A DNA stretch of 64,000 bases from Paenibacillus sp. (GTDB lineage: Bacteria > Bacillota > Bacilli > Paenibacillales > Paenibacillaceae): assembly GCA_031254035.1 (NCBI GenBank), contig JAIRVF010000127.1:1-64000 (forward strand), written 5' to 3'. This document shows positions 35,138 through 44,391 of the stretch, in pieces. The notes beneath the pieces are model-generated. The model was given only the letters and a program-made list of their open reading frames with translations, was not told the DNA's origin and did not search any database. Positions within the stretch are counted from its first letter, which is position 1, and every line of letters starts with the position of its first letter. The position numbers and the translations under genes are program-made.

Positions 35138-35290
35138 ATTCCTGCGAAAGTACATCCATTCGGGCGGGATTTCATGATCATTTGAAAATTCCTGCAAAAG
35201 TGCATCATTTAAGACGAAATATAAGAGTCACGTTGAACAGCGAGTGTTTGGAAATTCCCGCAAATATGCATCTATCTCGGACAACATGAC
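35138..35290. repeat. three imperfect direct repeats
   Basis: AAATTCCTGCGAAAGTACATC, AAATTCCTGCAAAAGTGCATC and AAATTCCCGCAAATATGCATC-like blocks start near 35138, 35186 and 35251, each followed by a diverged TT/CGGG-type tail and a TGATCA/CATGACG-like end. The remaining bases to 35494 hold nothing I can name. Confidence 0.6.
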
Positions 35291-35494
35291 GTATTTTGCT
35301 CAATGATAGGTTAGTTCATCAAGCACACCACCGTTGCAGCCCGTTAACCTCTCTCCAATAAATTAGCCGAGTTCTCGCTTCATTGAGCTGACTATTGCCG
35401 CACTCTCCACAAAGGCTAGTTCCTAGACTAACATGTCTTACGACACGTTTGAACGTTGATGTACAGCCCGCTTGAGAATGTTTTATACACGTGG

Positions 35495-38473
35495 TCACTC
35501 CCCGCTCCAGTCGCTCCGCAAAGTAAACAGGTCTTTCAGCGCTTCCGTCGACAACTCGGTAATCCAGCTTTCTGTGCTGGAGATTACATTATCGCTCAGT
35601 TGCTGCTTGCTCTCCAGCATTTCATCAATGCGCTCTTCAAGCGTACCAAGAGAGATAAACTTGTGCACCTGCACATCCTTCGTCTGTCCCATCCGATAGG
35701 CTCGGTCCGTCGCCTGGTTTTCCACGGCCGGATTCCACCAGCGGTCAAAGTGGAACACATGATTGGCGGCCGTAAGATTCAGGCCTACGCCCCCGGCTTT
35801 GATCGATAGGATAAACACGCTAGGCTGATCCTCAGGCGGCAGCGTTTGCGATTGGAACTGGTCGATCATCCGGTCGCGGGCGGACTTGGACGTACTCCCG
35901 TTCAGGTAAAGCACAGGCTCCTGCAGCTCTTGCTGCAGTACGCGCTGCAGCATCTCGCCCATGCCGATATACTGGGTGAAAATAAGACAGCGATCCCCTT
36001 CTTCGCGTAGTTCCCTAACCATATCCAGCAGCCGCTCAAGCTTGGCTGATTGGCTCAGTAAAGTCTCGGTGTCCAAAGATTGATCCTCATTCTCCGGATA
36101 TTCAGAGGATGCCCCTGTCAGCAACAGCGGATGATCGCAGATCTGCTTTAAATGGGTCAGAGCAGATAAGATCGCTCCCTTCCTTTGTATACCTTCCAGC
36201 TTTTGCACGCGGCTCATAAGCTCGTTTACAGTCTGGTCATAAAGGGCCCCCTGCTCGGAGGTCAGATGAATATAAGTTTTCATTTCATTTTTATCTGGTA
36301 AAGCAAGTTGAATAGCCGGGTCTTTCTTCTTACGGCGCAACATAAACGGCTTGACCAGCTTCTGCAGCTGCTGTGTCCGTTCTTCATCCTGTTCCTTTTC
36401 AATTGGTTGTATGAAACGGACGCTAAACGCCCGCAGATTCCCCAAATATCCCGGGTTCATGAAATCATACAGAGACCAGAGTTCAGAAAGCCGGTTTTCG
36501 ATCGGTGTTCCCGTCAGCGCAATGCGATGTCTGGCAGGGAAGCTGCGAACGGCGGATGATTGTTTCGTCTGGGCATTTTTAATGTTTTGGGCTTCATCTA
36601 GACATAATGATTCCCAGGTAACCGCATTGAGTATATCCTGATCCAATGTCGCTGTCGCATATGAGGTCAATACGATATCCGCCTGCCGGATTTCCCGGCG
36701 AAAGCTTTCTTCATCGGAACGGCGACTGCCATAATGCAGCATCACATTCAAGGAAGGAGCGAACCGCATCAGTTCCCTCTGCCAATTCCCCAGTACGGAC
36801 GTAGGGCAAATCAGCAGAGAAGGTAGACCCTCCTCGTCCGCTGCGTTTTCCTTCAGATACAGTAAATACGTGATAAATTGCACCGTCTTCCCGAGGCCCA
36901 TATCATCCGCCAGACATGCCCCTAATCCGAACCGCCGCATAAAAGCCAGCCAGGAAAAACCATCATATTGATAAGAACGCAGCTCGGCTTTGAGTCCCTG
37001 CGGTATGGCAAGCCGCGGCCATTCCGAACGCTGCCCAAGCTGGTTGAACAATTCCATGAGATGCTCATTCAGCTCCACCTCGAGTTCGATCCGGGTTGAG
37101 CTTTCCTGCATTTCATCTTCCTCGGGCTGATCTTCCTTCCCGCGCTGCGTCCAGTCATCTTTTTTCTGAAGATGCAGCTGCAGTACATCCTGAAAAGACA
37201 GACCTTGCTTCCGGTCCATTCCTTCCATCATCTGCCTGATTTGTTTGATCAAAGCGGGATCCAGAGTCATCCACTCTCCCCGGAAACGAACCAACCGTTC
37301 ATTACGTGCCACCAACTCTTGAAACTCGGATTCTGTCAATTGGGTTTCGCCAATGGCAATACGCCAGTCGAATTGAATGATCGAATCGAGTCCAAACAGG
37401 GAGCTCCCTCCGCTTTGACGTTTATCATCGCCTTCTTCTGCGCGTACTTTAGCCCGAAGCTTCGGTTTCTTCCGGCTGGCCGCTTCCCACCATGCAGGCA
37501 GCAGCACCTGCCACCCGGACTCCAGCAGACGCTTGCTGTCCACCGTCAAAAACTGCCATGCAGCCGCGTTGGACAACGGTTTATCAAGCAGATCGTCGCA
37601 TTGCCCGGCCACCACAAAAGCCTGCATGCTTGCTCTCAGGTGATCCGCCCATCCGGCGGATCGTTCCTCCACATGGTGTGTCCATGAATCCGGCCATATG
37701 CCTGACACATGTCCATCAGATCCCAACCGAACCGAAACAAGCACGGACGGATCAAACTTATCCTGCAGGACCAAACTAAGGCGCCATGTAGGGCTGCCTT
37801 CATCCGGTTCCAACAGCTGCAAAAGCGGCCGAAATGGGGCCATATCCGCCTTCCAGCCTATCGAAATCAGCCACTCTTTCTCTTGGAGGCCACCCGTCGC
37901 GGCTCCTACGGTAAATAACATCGGATATTCCCGCCGCAAATCAGTAGCCGCGCTGTCCGTTCCATAGCAGCTCTGAAAAACCAGCGCCGAAAAAGCCGCC
38001 TGCAGCCCCTCAGCAAACTCCGGACGACTGCGGTCAATTTGCTGCCTTGCCTGCTCTTCCAATAGGGGCCGATCCCAAGTCCACTCAAGTTTTCCTTCAC
38101 GAAAAGAAACGAGGCTCGGAATGAACTGTCTCTCACGAGCACAATCCGTAAGCACAGGAGCAAGCTGGAGCAGAGCTTCCGCATCTTGATCCCACTCCCA
38201 TGAAATATGATGAAGCAGCTCCCGCTCCGCAAAAAAAGAAAGAACCTGCTCGGCAGGAAGAACGACAAGCCCGGCTCCCTGGTCCTCCATCTGGCGAACC
38301 TCCAGCTCGGTCCCATAAAACGACGCTTCATGCCATGCAAACATACGCTGCTTCAAAACAAGCCCCGACACACTGCGATGCGAAGAAGAAGTTCCATAAA
38401 TCAGCGCATCACCATATGCACTTAAAAGAACATGAACCGTAATGGTGTCTGCAAATGCCAAATATGAGCTCAT
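35495..38473 (-). CDS. ywqA: SNF2-family DEAD/DEAH helicase (YwqA-like)
   Basis: A 992-residue protein. The N-terminal ~400 residues form the SNF2-helicase-associated region; the SNF2 motor follows with motif I DDMGLGKTVQ, Ia, motif II DEAQ (SLCLDEAQNIKNAQ), III LTGTPIENRLSELWS, and a C-terminal helicase half with V GVGLNLTAA and VI DRAYRMGQT. It translocates on double-stranded DNA using ATP. It overlaps the SWIM gene by four bases (ATGA), the same order as Bacillus ywqB-ywqA. ATG 38473 is used; upstream codons overlap the previous gene. The pair's role may be in DNA repair or transcription. Confidence 0.93.
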   Translation of the reverse strand: MSSYLAFADTITVHVLLSAYGDALIYGTSSSHRSVSGLVLKQRMFAWHEASFYGTELEVRQMEDQGAGLVVLPAEQVLSFFAERELLHHISWEWDQDAEALLQLAPVLTDCARERQFIPSLVSFREGKLEWTWDRPLLEEQARQQIDRSRPEFAEGLQAAFSALVFQSCYGTDSAATDLRREYPMLFTVGAATGGLQEKEWLISIGWKADMAPFRPLLQLLEPDEGSPTWRLSLVLQDKFDPSVLVSVRLGSDGHVSGIWPDSWTHHVEERSAGWADHLRASMQAFVVAGQCDDLLDKPLSNAAAWQFLTVDSKRLLESGWQVLLPAWWEAASRKKPKLRAKVRAEEGDDKRQSGGSSLFGLDSIIQFDWRIAIGETQLTESEFQELVARNERLVRFRGEWMTLDPALIKQIRQMMEGMDRKQGLSFQDVLQLHLQKKDDWTQRGKEDQPEEDEMQESSTRIELEVELNEHLMELFNQLGQRSEWPRLAIPQGLKAELRSYQYDGFSWLAFMRRFGLGACLADDMGLGKTVQFITYLLYLKENAADEEGLPSLLICPTSVLGNWQRELMRFAPSLNVMLHYGSRRSDEESFRREIRQADIVLTSYATATLDQDILNAVTWESLCLDEAQNIKNAQTKQSSAVRSFPARHRIALTGTPIENRLSELWSLYDFMNPGYLGNLRAFSVRFIQPIEKEQDEERTQQLQKLVKPFMLRRKKKDPAIQLALPDKNEMKTYIHLTSEQGALYDQTVNELMSRVQKLEGIQRKGAILSALTHLKQICDHPLLLTGASSEYPENEDQSLDTETLLSQSAKLERLLDMVRELREEGDRCLIFTQYIGMGEMLQRVLQQELQEPVLYLNGSTSKSARDRMIDQFQSQTLPPEDQPSVFILSIKAGGVGLNLTAANHVFHFDRWWNPAVENQATDRAYRMGQTKDVQVHKFISLGTLEERIDEMLESKQQLSDNVISSTESWITELSTEALKDLFTLRSDWSGE

Positions 38474-40095
38474 GTGATCAGCTTTCCTTTCCGAAGCTCT
38501 TCCTGCAAGGCGCGCAGTCTGCTGTGGCGATTGGCGAACATGACTATAAACTGTTCCCACCGCTCTTCCCGCTTCAATTTTTTATACAACTTAGATAAAC
38601 GCTTCAGCAGCTTCACCGCCGCCTTATAGGCTTGTCTGTTTTTCATGAGAATATATCGTTCAACGGCTTGATGATAAAAAGGGAGCAGCAGTTCTGGCGC
38701 ATGTTTTTCAATTGGCTGAAGCACGCTGACGCGAAATTCAAGCGGTTCCGTTCCCGTGCTCAGTTGTATATCCATCCACTGCTGCCATTTACCGTAGGTT
38801 AGCAAACTTTCCTCATAAACCTCTTTCGAGTAAGGAAGCATGTCCGCAAGTGTCTCCCACATCCGGTTTTCACTCTCAGGAAGATGCCGGACAACCTGTT
38901 CCCAATATTCCATGTATTCGTGGAGCTGGCTCCTTCTGTTGCTGCCCAGCATCGGTCCGATCTGCACAAGCCATTCTACGAAACGCGGCCAGTCTTCCGC
39001 AGCAGCCAAACCTTTCGGAAAAGAAAGAAGGAACTCATGCGGAACGATAAATTTCTTCCCTGCTTCCTGGAGCCACGTCCAGGTTTGCCGATCTTCGCCC
39101 ATCAGAAAATGAATTCTGCTTTGCGCCAGCATCCACGGCAAGCGGGAAAGGGTTTCCCCGAGCTCCTCCTCAGCGGATTGCAGCTTGTGCAGCTCTTCGG
39201 AACATAATGCCGTATCTTCCAGATTGGGATACAGCCATTTACACCAAAACTGGTCGTAAACTACAAATAAATAGCTGCTGCTATTCGGCCCTGTCAGCAT
39301 CTGCCTGCGCAAATAAGCGAGAGTTTTGAGCATATGCGGCCATAATTCCGGTTCGTTGCGGATCGTAATGTCTTGGTCGAATATAAATCCCATTGCCTCC
39401 TGCAAATCATCTGCTGCAACCTGGGTGTGATAGCCCAAATACGTATGGGCAGGGACGGAATGTTGAACCGGCCTAGTCAGCTTAATGAGCATAAACAGAT
39501 GGGCATGAAAGTTAAACAGCTGCTCCAGACCAGGAGAAAGCGCAGGTTTCAAAGCATAGATTGCCTCGATGGCCTTCCTCGCATACTGGACATTCGTGCT
39601 GCCGAAGTCGAGCGGCGTAATACATAATTTAAAGAAACCATGCCATTCGGCAAGACTCATATCGGGAATGCGGCTTGCTTTCTCTTGCAATGCGGAGACC
39701 GCTTCCTCCCTTTTCACGGTAACTGCCTCATTCTGATGCAATGTCTTCGAAGGTTGCTTAAACGTTGCTGTCGCATGGGCATTCACGATGGCATGGACGG
39801 AACGACCTGTTTTGCTTACATATTCAAGCAGAACGGCGATCATATGCTTGCAGTGACTCGGGACCGGACATGAGCAGCGGCTTGCGGATATCGTATGGAT
39901 ATCTAGCTCGACTTGGTAAAAGTCATTGCCTTCAACGATGGCCTCAACACGCCCGGTATCTGTAGATTTCATGTGGACAAATCCCCGTTTAAAATATTGA
40001 AACCCCCGCTTAATCGTCAGATCGTTGAATTGCTCCCCTATCGACTGAATAAGTTGCTGCCACGTTATGTCATCTATTGTTTCATTTGAGTTCAT
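38470..40095 (-). CDS. ywqB: SWIM zinc-finger protein (YwqB-like)
   Basis: A 541-residue protein whose N-terminal part has a SWIM zinc finger, C74-x-C76 ... C82-x-H84 (CSCPVPSHCKHM), after the typical KRGFQYFKRGFV element. The rest is helical with no clear enzyme motif. SWIM domains bind DNA or proteins and regularly precede SNF2 helicases. ATG 40095 (MNSNETID) follows GGGAG. It is cotranscribed with the helicase and likely a partner. Confidence 0.88.
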   Translation of the reverse strand: MNSNETIDDITWQQLIQSIGEQFNDLTIKRGFQYFKRGFVHMKSTDTGRVEAIVEGNDFYQVELDIHTISASRCSCPVPSHCKHMIAVLLEYVSKTGRSVHAIVNAHATATFKQPSKTLHQNEAVTVKREEAVSALQEKASRIPDMSLAEWHGFFKLCITPLDFGSTNVQYARKAIEAIYALKPALSPGLEQLFNFHAHLFMLIKLTRPVQHSVPAHTYLGYHTQVAADDLQEAMGFIFDQDITIRNEPELWPHMLKTLAYLRRQMLTGPNSSSYLFVVYDQFWCKWLYPNLEDTALCSEELHKLQSAEEELGETLSRLPWMLAQSRIHFLMGEDRQTWTWLQEAGKKFIVPHEFLLSFPKGLAAAEDWPRFVEWLVQIGPMLGSNRRSQLHEYMEYWEQVVRHLPESENRMWETLADMLPYSKEVYEESLLTYGKWQQWMDIQLSTGTEPLEFRVSVLQPIEKHAPELLLPFYHQAVERYILMKNRQAYKAAVKLLKRLSKLYKKLKREERWEQFIVMFANRHSRLRALQEELRKGKLIT

Positions 40096-40200
40096 TATGA
40101 TATCGCTCCCATGTACTAAACCCATTTTTCATAGGCAATATGGACATTTTTTGTTACACAAGTTATAAGCTCATTGTAGCATATGGATTGAACCAGACCG

Positions 40201-40243
40201 AAAAAAAGAACCCCATATCATCACCTTCCTAGGCGGGGTTCTT
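40201..40243 (-). terminator. terminator at the end of the VOC remnant
   Basis: On the minus strand AAGAACCCC pairs with GGGGTTCTT, followed by TTTTT. It serves the hydrolase gene. Confidence 0.75.
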
Positions 40244-40426
40244 CTGCAGCTTAATCGATATAGACACCTCGACCAAATTTCCATCCAGGTCCCGCACATA
40301 CAACGAAATGATTCTGCCTGCGGCTCCGGTTCCCGTGCGAAACACCGGTCCTTCCTCGATCGAGACACCAATCCCTTTAGAATGCTGAACGACTTGATCG
40401 ATAGCATTACAGCGAATGCTGTAAAA
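40229..40426 (-). pseudogene. 3' remnant of a VOC-family (glyoxalase/dioxygenase fold) gene
   Basis: Directly behind and partly over the hydrolase 3' end, in another frame, the minus strand reads [26 protein letters not shown] and [14 protein letters not shown] and then TAG. This is the C-terminal end of a VOC domain, with the EGPV..RTG and RDxDGNLxEV blocks of the YwbC-like branch. The N-terminal two thirds and any start are missing, so it is a fragment, probably left by a deletion that joined the hydrolase gene to it. Confidence 0.75.
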
Positions 40427-41060
40427 ACCAGTCGTACACCTCCTGGTTCTTGTATGTCTCGGACCAAGAGTTATGATTGGCTTCCGGATAAACCGTCAGC
40501 TTTATATCGCCACCTGCGGCTTGAATGGACTTCACCATATCTTCTGACTCTGATAAAGGAATCACGTCATCCTTCGCTCCGTGGAAGACCCAGATCGGCG
40601 TATTTATAAGCTTATCGGCATGCTTTGGGTCACCCCCTCCGCAAATGGGAACCGCCGCCGCAAAACGGCCCGGGTACTCGGCAGCCAGCTCCCAAGTGCC
40701 GTAACCGCCCATGCTTAACCCCGTTAAATAGATACGTGCGGCATCCGCGTTGTAATTAGCCAACACCTCATCAAGTACCGCCATTACGGCATCCTTCTCC
40801 ATATTCCAAAAAGCGTTACCGGGACATTGCGGTGATATAGCGATGAATGGAAAAGACGGATCCTTGTCCGCGATGTGGGGCACACCATGAATTTTCACCA
40901 ACTCCAAGTCATTGCCACGCTCTCCCGCTCCATGAAGGAACAAAATCACTGGCCATTTTTCATCGGAACTCGGATCATATCCTTGAGGTACATGCAGCAA
41001 ATAATCCAATACGACCATCTTCGTAATTTCCTTTTCCAGCCTGTAGGCTTGTTGGCTCAT
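40407..41060 (-). CDS. alpha/beta hydrolase, esterase/dienelactone type
   Basis: A 217-residue cytoplasmic hydrolase. The nucleophile Ser116 is in GLSMGGYG, the acid is an Asp in GAKDDVIP and the base is His196 in EANHNSW; the oxyanion loop is FLHGAGERG. These features fit carboxylesterases of the predicted peptidase/PHB-depolymerase-like group. ATG 41060 lies behind GCGGGG; a TTG two codons upstream is less likely. Its end abuts the VOC remnant, so the last codons could have been rebuilt. Substrate unknown. Confidence 0.85.
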   Translation of the reverse strand: MSQQAYRLEKEITKMVVLDYLLHVPQGYDPSSDEKWPVILFLHGAGERGNDLELVKIHGVPHIADKDPSFPFIAISPQCPGNAFWNMEKDAVMAVLDEVLANYNADAARIYLTGLSMGGYGTWELAAEYPGRFAAAVPICGGGDPKHADKLINTPIWVFHGAKDDVIPLSESEDMVKSIQAAGGDIKLTVYPEANHNSWSETYKNQEVYDWFLQHSL

Positions 41061-41280
41061 CGGCAAATCCCCGCTTTCTTTATTAACTTTTTTGGCACTC
41101 GGAGTAGGCTTTCACGTTCGGTAAATTTGTAATCATTCCCAAAGCGCTTTGAACATTAAGCCGTTTCTTCATTATTACGCCAATCCATGGCCTATATCCT
41201 TCTTGTATGTTGCCTTCATCCGAGTTATACAACAACGCAGAAAACAAAAGCCACCCTTTTCGAGTGACTTTATAACTTGT

Positions 41281-41823
41281 TCATTTCTTTGTACTCTCAA
41301 ACCAAAAAGCTTTATTCATGCCAAAATGAGGTAGCTCCTCGTCCTTTTCCGTGTACCGGCTAGAAGTAAAGTTTGACAATGTTTTTCTCCAGAAATTTTG
41401 GGTGCGGACATTGTTCTCCCCTTCGGTCGTAAAAAGCATCCATTTGCCAGGGAACAGGTTGAAAATGCTTACTGCCGCCTGCTCGCCCACGCCTTTACTC
41501 CGAAAAGGCCTAGAGATAAAAAATTCATTCATCATAAACTCACTTTCATCCACCAAATAAGGCGGCGTGGCCACCAGCCCAAACCCTGCCGGGAGTCCGT
41601 CCACCCGGATCAAGTATGGGAATAAAATATTTTCCTTCTCCCACCAAATATCGAAAACCGCCTGCTCTTCCTGCAGTGTTTTGTAATCGTCGCTATCTTC
41701 AAAAACGCCATATTTGTTTGGCATCACTTTTCGGATTTCAGCCAGGTCATGCAAATAAAGCGGATATAAATTATAAATAATGAATTTGTCCTCTAGCGTG
41801 CAAAGCTCAACGGTTACATTCAT
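41281..41823 (-). CDS. GNAT-family N-acetyltransferase
   Basis: A 180-residue acetyl-CoA-dependent acyltransferase. FISRPFRSKGVGEQAA is the acetyl-CoA-binding motif A (R/Q-x-x-G-x-G/A equivalent), preceded by strand FGLVATPPYLVDESEFMMNEF. ATG 41823 follows AGGAGG. The acceptor is unknown. The ~215-bp space to the hydrolase gene contains only a weak hairpin. Confidence 0.82.
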   Translation of the reverse strand: MNVTVELCTLEDKFIIYNLYPLYLHDLAEIRKVMPNKYGVFEDSDDYKTLQEEQAVFDIWWEKENILFPYLIRVDGLPAGFGLVATPPYLVDESEFMMNEFFISRPFRSKGVGEQAAVSIFNLFPGKWMLFTTEGENNVRTQNFWRKTLSNFTSSRYTEKDEELPHFGMNKAFWFESTKK

Positions 41824-41953
41824 CACAATTCCTCCTTGTGAGTCCGATTATACGTGCTTGAGGAAGCGATAAATATACCGAAAACACTGCCTAACCAAAC
41901 ACTTCACAGCAAAAAGCCCGTACAATCCAAGGATTGAAAAAGGCTAAAACTGA

Positions 41954-42220
41954 TTATGATTTGGAATATATAATTTTTTTGACCGTGTCATAGGCTAGAC
42001 CAAACTGGGATGAAAGCTGTTCGATGGACCGTCCCCGCTTATATTGAAGGCGGATCTCCTTGTTTCGTAGGCGTAAAGTTTCCCTGCTTCCGGAACGTTC
42101 CCCCCAGGCTTTTCGGGTGCCTTTCATAGCAGGGATATAAATCCAGTCCCCTTGTACATACTGCTGCAGCTCATCCAATAGCCGCTTGGGAAAAACGGCT
42201 TCGGCATTGATATATTTCAT
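41954..42220 (-). CDS. Mor-like/CD3324-family HTH protein
   Basis: An 88-residue protein with KYINAEAVFPKRLLDELQQYV at the N-terminus and a C-terminal HTH (RSIEQLSSQFGLAYDTVKKII), as in the CD3324 family related to phage Mor activators. Start ATG 42220 behind TTAAGGAG. Regulator of unknown target. Confidence 0.8.
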   Translation of the reverse strand: MKYINAEAVFPKRLLDELQQYVQGDWIYIPAMKGTRKAWGERSGSRETLRLRNKEIRLQYKRGRSIEQLSSQFGLAYDTVKKIIYSKS

Positions 42221-42295
42221 TAGCTCTGCTCCTTAATATCTTTATATTGACGTTAAGGCAGCAAAGTCTCTATGACGGTACGAATTCTAATTTTT

Positions 42296-42406
42296 TTAGA
42301 CCGAAAGGGCGGTTCCTGATCTGCGCTGCTCCATGCAAATAACCGCCGCGGCAATGTCATAAAGACTTTGCATGGAGCTTCCACTGAAACTGTTCGCGAA
42401 TCTCAC
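42296..42406 (-). CDS. possible 36-residue peptide
   Basis: A short frame starts at GTG 42406 nine bases after AGGAGGG and reads MRFANSFSGSSMQSLYDIAA onwards to TAA. It has no recognised family. The strong ribosome site in an otherwise empty 430-bp region is the only support; no promoter was confirmed. Confidence 0.3.
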   Translation of the reverse strand: MRFANSFSGSSMQSLYDIAAAVICMEQRRSGTALSV

Positions 42407-42656
42407 GCTATAATCCCTCCTGTGTGCCGATGTTACTTTCGAGTGTACTACAACATTCAAATTCCTTCCAGTTTACATTGCGATTCCTAAAAGAACCCGA
42501 TCCTACGCTCCGTGGAAGGTTCCATCCAAAATAAGACCTGGGAATCGACGGATGGACAGTACTGGACTCACAATTAGTTTTGGCTGACGAACGCTTCCGC
42601 ACCGATAATTGCGATTTTGGATCTGCACGTTTCCCTCTTCACATGAAGTAACGTCT

Positions 42657-43511
42657 TTACTTTAACGCTCGTGCAAATCCCGACCACCATGTCGGATACA
42701 GTGGTTCCCAACCGTATTCGTTTCGCGCTTTGGCATTCGATGCGCCGCGTTCCCAGTCACTTTTTCCCTCTTGATATTCCGGCAGGGCGGATTGTAGGGC
42801 ATCGGCATACACTGGCAGCCACTCTGTTCCCGCAGCGGGCTCATCATCTACGATGTTGACCGGGCCGATCGGCCAATGCAACGCCAGCGAAGCAGCTCGG
42901 GCTGCATCTTCAACATGCAGGAAGGACATTACGCCGTCCGTTGCGGGGAGTTGTTGGCTTTGCACTTTTTGTGCGACTGTCCCATCCATATCGTACCAAG
43001 TTCCTGGCCCGTAAAACATGCCGTACCGGAGAATAACATGATTCGGAATTTCGGCTACCACGCCTTCCAATGCGAGAATGCCATCGATCATCGATTTCCG
43101 AGGTAAAGGCGCTGCCATATCCAACGGAACTTCTTCCTTGGCAGGACCTTCTCCCGGTTCATAAGCCCAAGCGATGCTCTGCGCGATCATTCGTTTAACG
43201 CCTGCTGCATGTGCAGCATCTACTAAATGGCGCGTTCCTTCTCTTCTTATTTTGGAATTCTCCTCCAGGTTCCAATTGCTTAACGAGGTTAATTGATGAA
43301 TGACGACATCTGGTTTAATATCCAAAAGCGCCGACATGATCCCCTCGCGATCAAACGCATCAACGACAATTGCTTTTGCACCCGATGCTTGAATTTGTGG
43401 CGTACGTTCCACATTACGAGTCATGCCGATCACTTCGTGGCCATCTTGCACCAATTGAGGCACCAGCAAACGGCCGATTACCCCTGAAGCACCTGCTACG
43501 AAAATTTTCAT
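42657..43511 (-). CDS. NAD-dependent epimerase/dehydratase-like oxidoreductase
   Basis: A 284-residue Rossmann-fold protein: MKIFVAGASGVIGRLLVPQL gives the GAxGxxG cofactor motif, followed by VVIHQLTSLSN and later VLRYGMFYGPG. The usual YxxxK is replaced by SMIDGILALE, so it is an atypical extended SDR, possibly binding NADP without classical catalysis. ATG 43511 follows GGGAGG (a GTG at 43517 is an alternative). Function unknown. Confidence 0.8.
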   Translation of the reverse strand: MKIFVAGASGVIGRLLVPQLVQDGHEVIGMTRNVERTPQIQASGAKAIVVDAFDREGIMSALLDIKPDVVIHQLTSLSNWNLEENSKIRREGTRHLVDAAHAAGVKRMIAQSIAWAYEPGEGPAKEEVPLDMAAPLPRKSMIDGILALEGVVAEIPNHVILRYGMFYGPGTWYDMDGTVAQKVQSQQLPATDGVMSFLHVEDAARAASLALHWPIGPVNIVDDEPAAGTEWLPVYADALQSALPEYQEGKSDWERGASNAKARNEYGWEPLYPTWWSGFARALK

Positions 43512-43528
43512 ATACACACTACCTCCCC

Positions 43529-44110
43529 ATGTTTATTTTTGAACGCATAGTCTTTATTTTCGAACATCAGGATCATTGGGACCCGGCGGCCATAGCAGCT
43601 CTGGATAAGACGGTACCGGTTCTGACCCAACCTGGTGAAGGGGAAACCATACGTAAAGTCGGTTTTACGAACGTGACGGAAATGGGCGAGAATATTTCTT
43701 TTGAAGGGACAACGATCTTCCGCACATCGGGCCGTCATGGCACCGGTGCAATCGGTAAGCTGATGGGACATGTATCCGGTTTTGTGTTCAAAAGCGAAGG
43801 CGAACCAACCCTCTACATCGCCGGCGACACGATTTGGTGTGAGGAAGTAAGACAGGCCCTGGATAAACATCATCCAGACATGACGTTAGTTAACGCAGGC
43901 GGTGCCCGATTCCGGCAGGGCTGTCCAATCATCATGAACGAAGACGACGTGGTAAGCCTATGCCGCTACGCTCCTTATACGAAAGTAGCTACTATTCATA
44001 TGGAAGCGATCAATCACTGTTTCACGACAAGGGCTGATTTGAAAGATCGACTGCTTGCCGAAGGATTGGAAGGCCGAGTTCTGATCCCCTTGGATGGCGA
44101 GTGGTTCTAA
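43529..44110 (+). pseudogene. 5'-truncated metallo-beta-lactamase-fold hydrolase
   Basis: The frame encodes the C-terminal two thirds of a metallo-hydrolase: QDHWDPAAIAALDK, LYIAGDTIWCEEV, LVNAGGARF and HMEAINHCFTTRADLK. Intact relatives begin about 75 residues earlier and carry HLHLDHWD; here only the ..QDHWD end of the zinc motif is left and the first ligands are lost. The remaining frame could start at ATG 43529, right against the opposite gene. It is most likely a decayed gene. Confidence 0.75.
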
Positions 44111-44204
44111 ACAGAGATCTCGTCTGAGAGCAGTAGTTTTTCTTCGCCAAACCCGCATGACGCATGTGACCGCTCATCTTTGCGATAATGGCTGTCATAC
44201 TACG

Positions 44205-44365
44205 GCTAAGTGCGAGGCGACCGCTGCGGTTACGGATCGTTCTTCCGATCACTGTTGTTTCCAAATTTCTTGATTTTATTTTTTAAAGGTAGAAATTCGG
44301 AAACAAAGGCGAACGCTCCCGCTTCTTCAGATCGATTCCGTCCCCTCCGCTACTTTCGCTTTTTT
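44205..44365 (+). repeat. dispersed structured repeat
   Basis: A GC-rich block (GTGCGAGGCGACCGCTGCGG) is followed by GTTTCCAAATTTC and GAAATTCGGAAAC, an inverted pair, and by CGCTCCCGCTTCTTCAGATCG. The first 30 bases recur at 12164-12193. No coding capacity; it fills the gap between the metallo-hydrolase remnant and the DinB gene. Confidence 0.5.
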
Positions 44366-44391
44366 TCAAACACCAATTATGATGTCAATCC

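Noticed and set aside
34999-35208. 69-codon minus frame in the repeat gap
   Set aside because: It runs across the foldback element and the first direct repeat; composition is that of repeat DNA.
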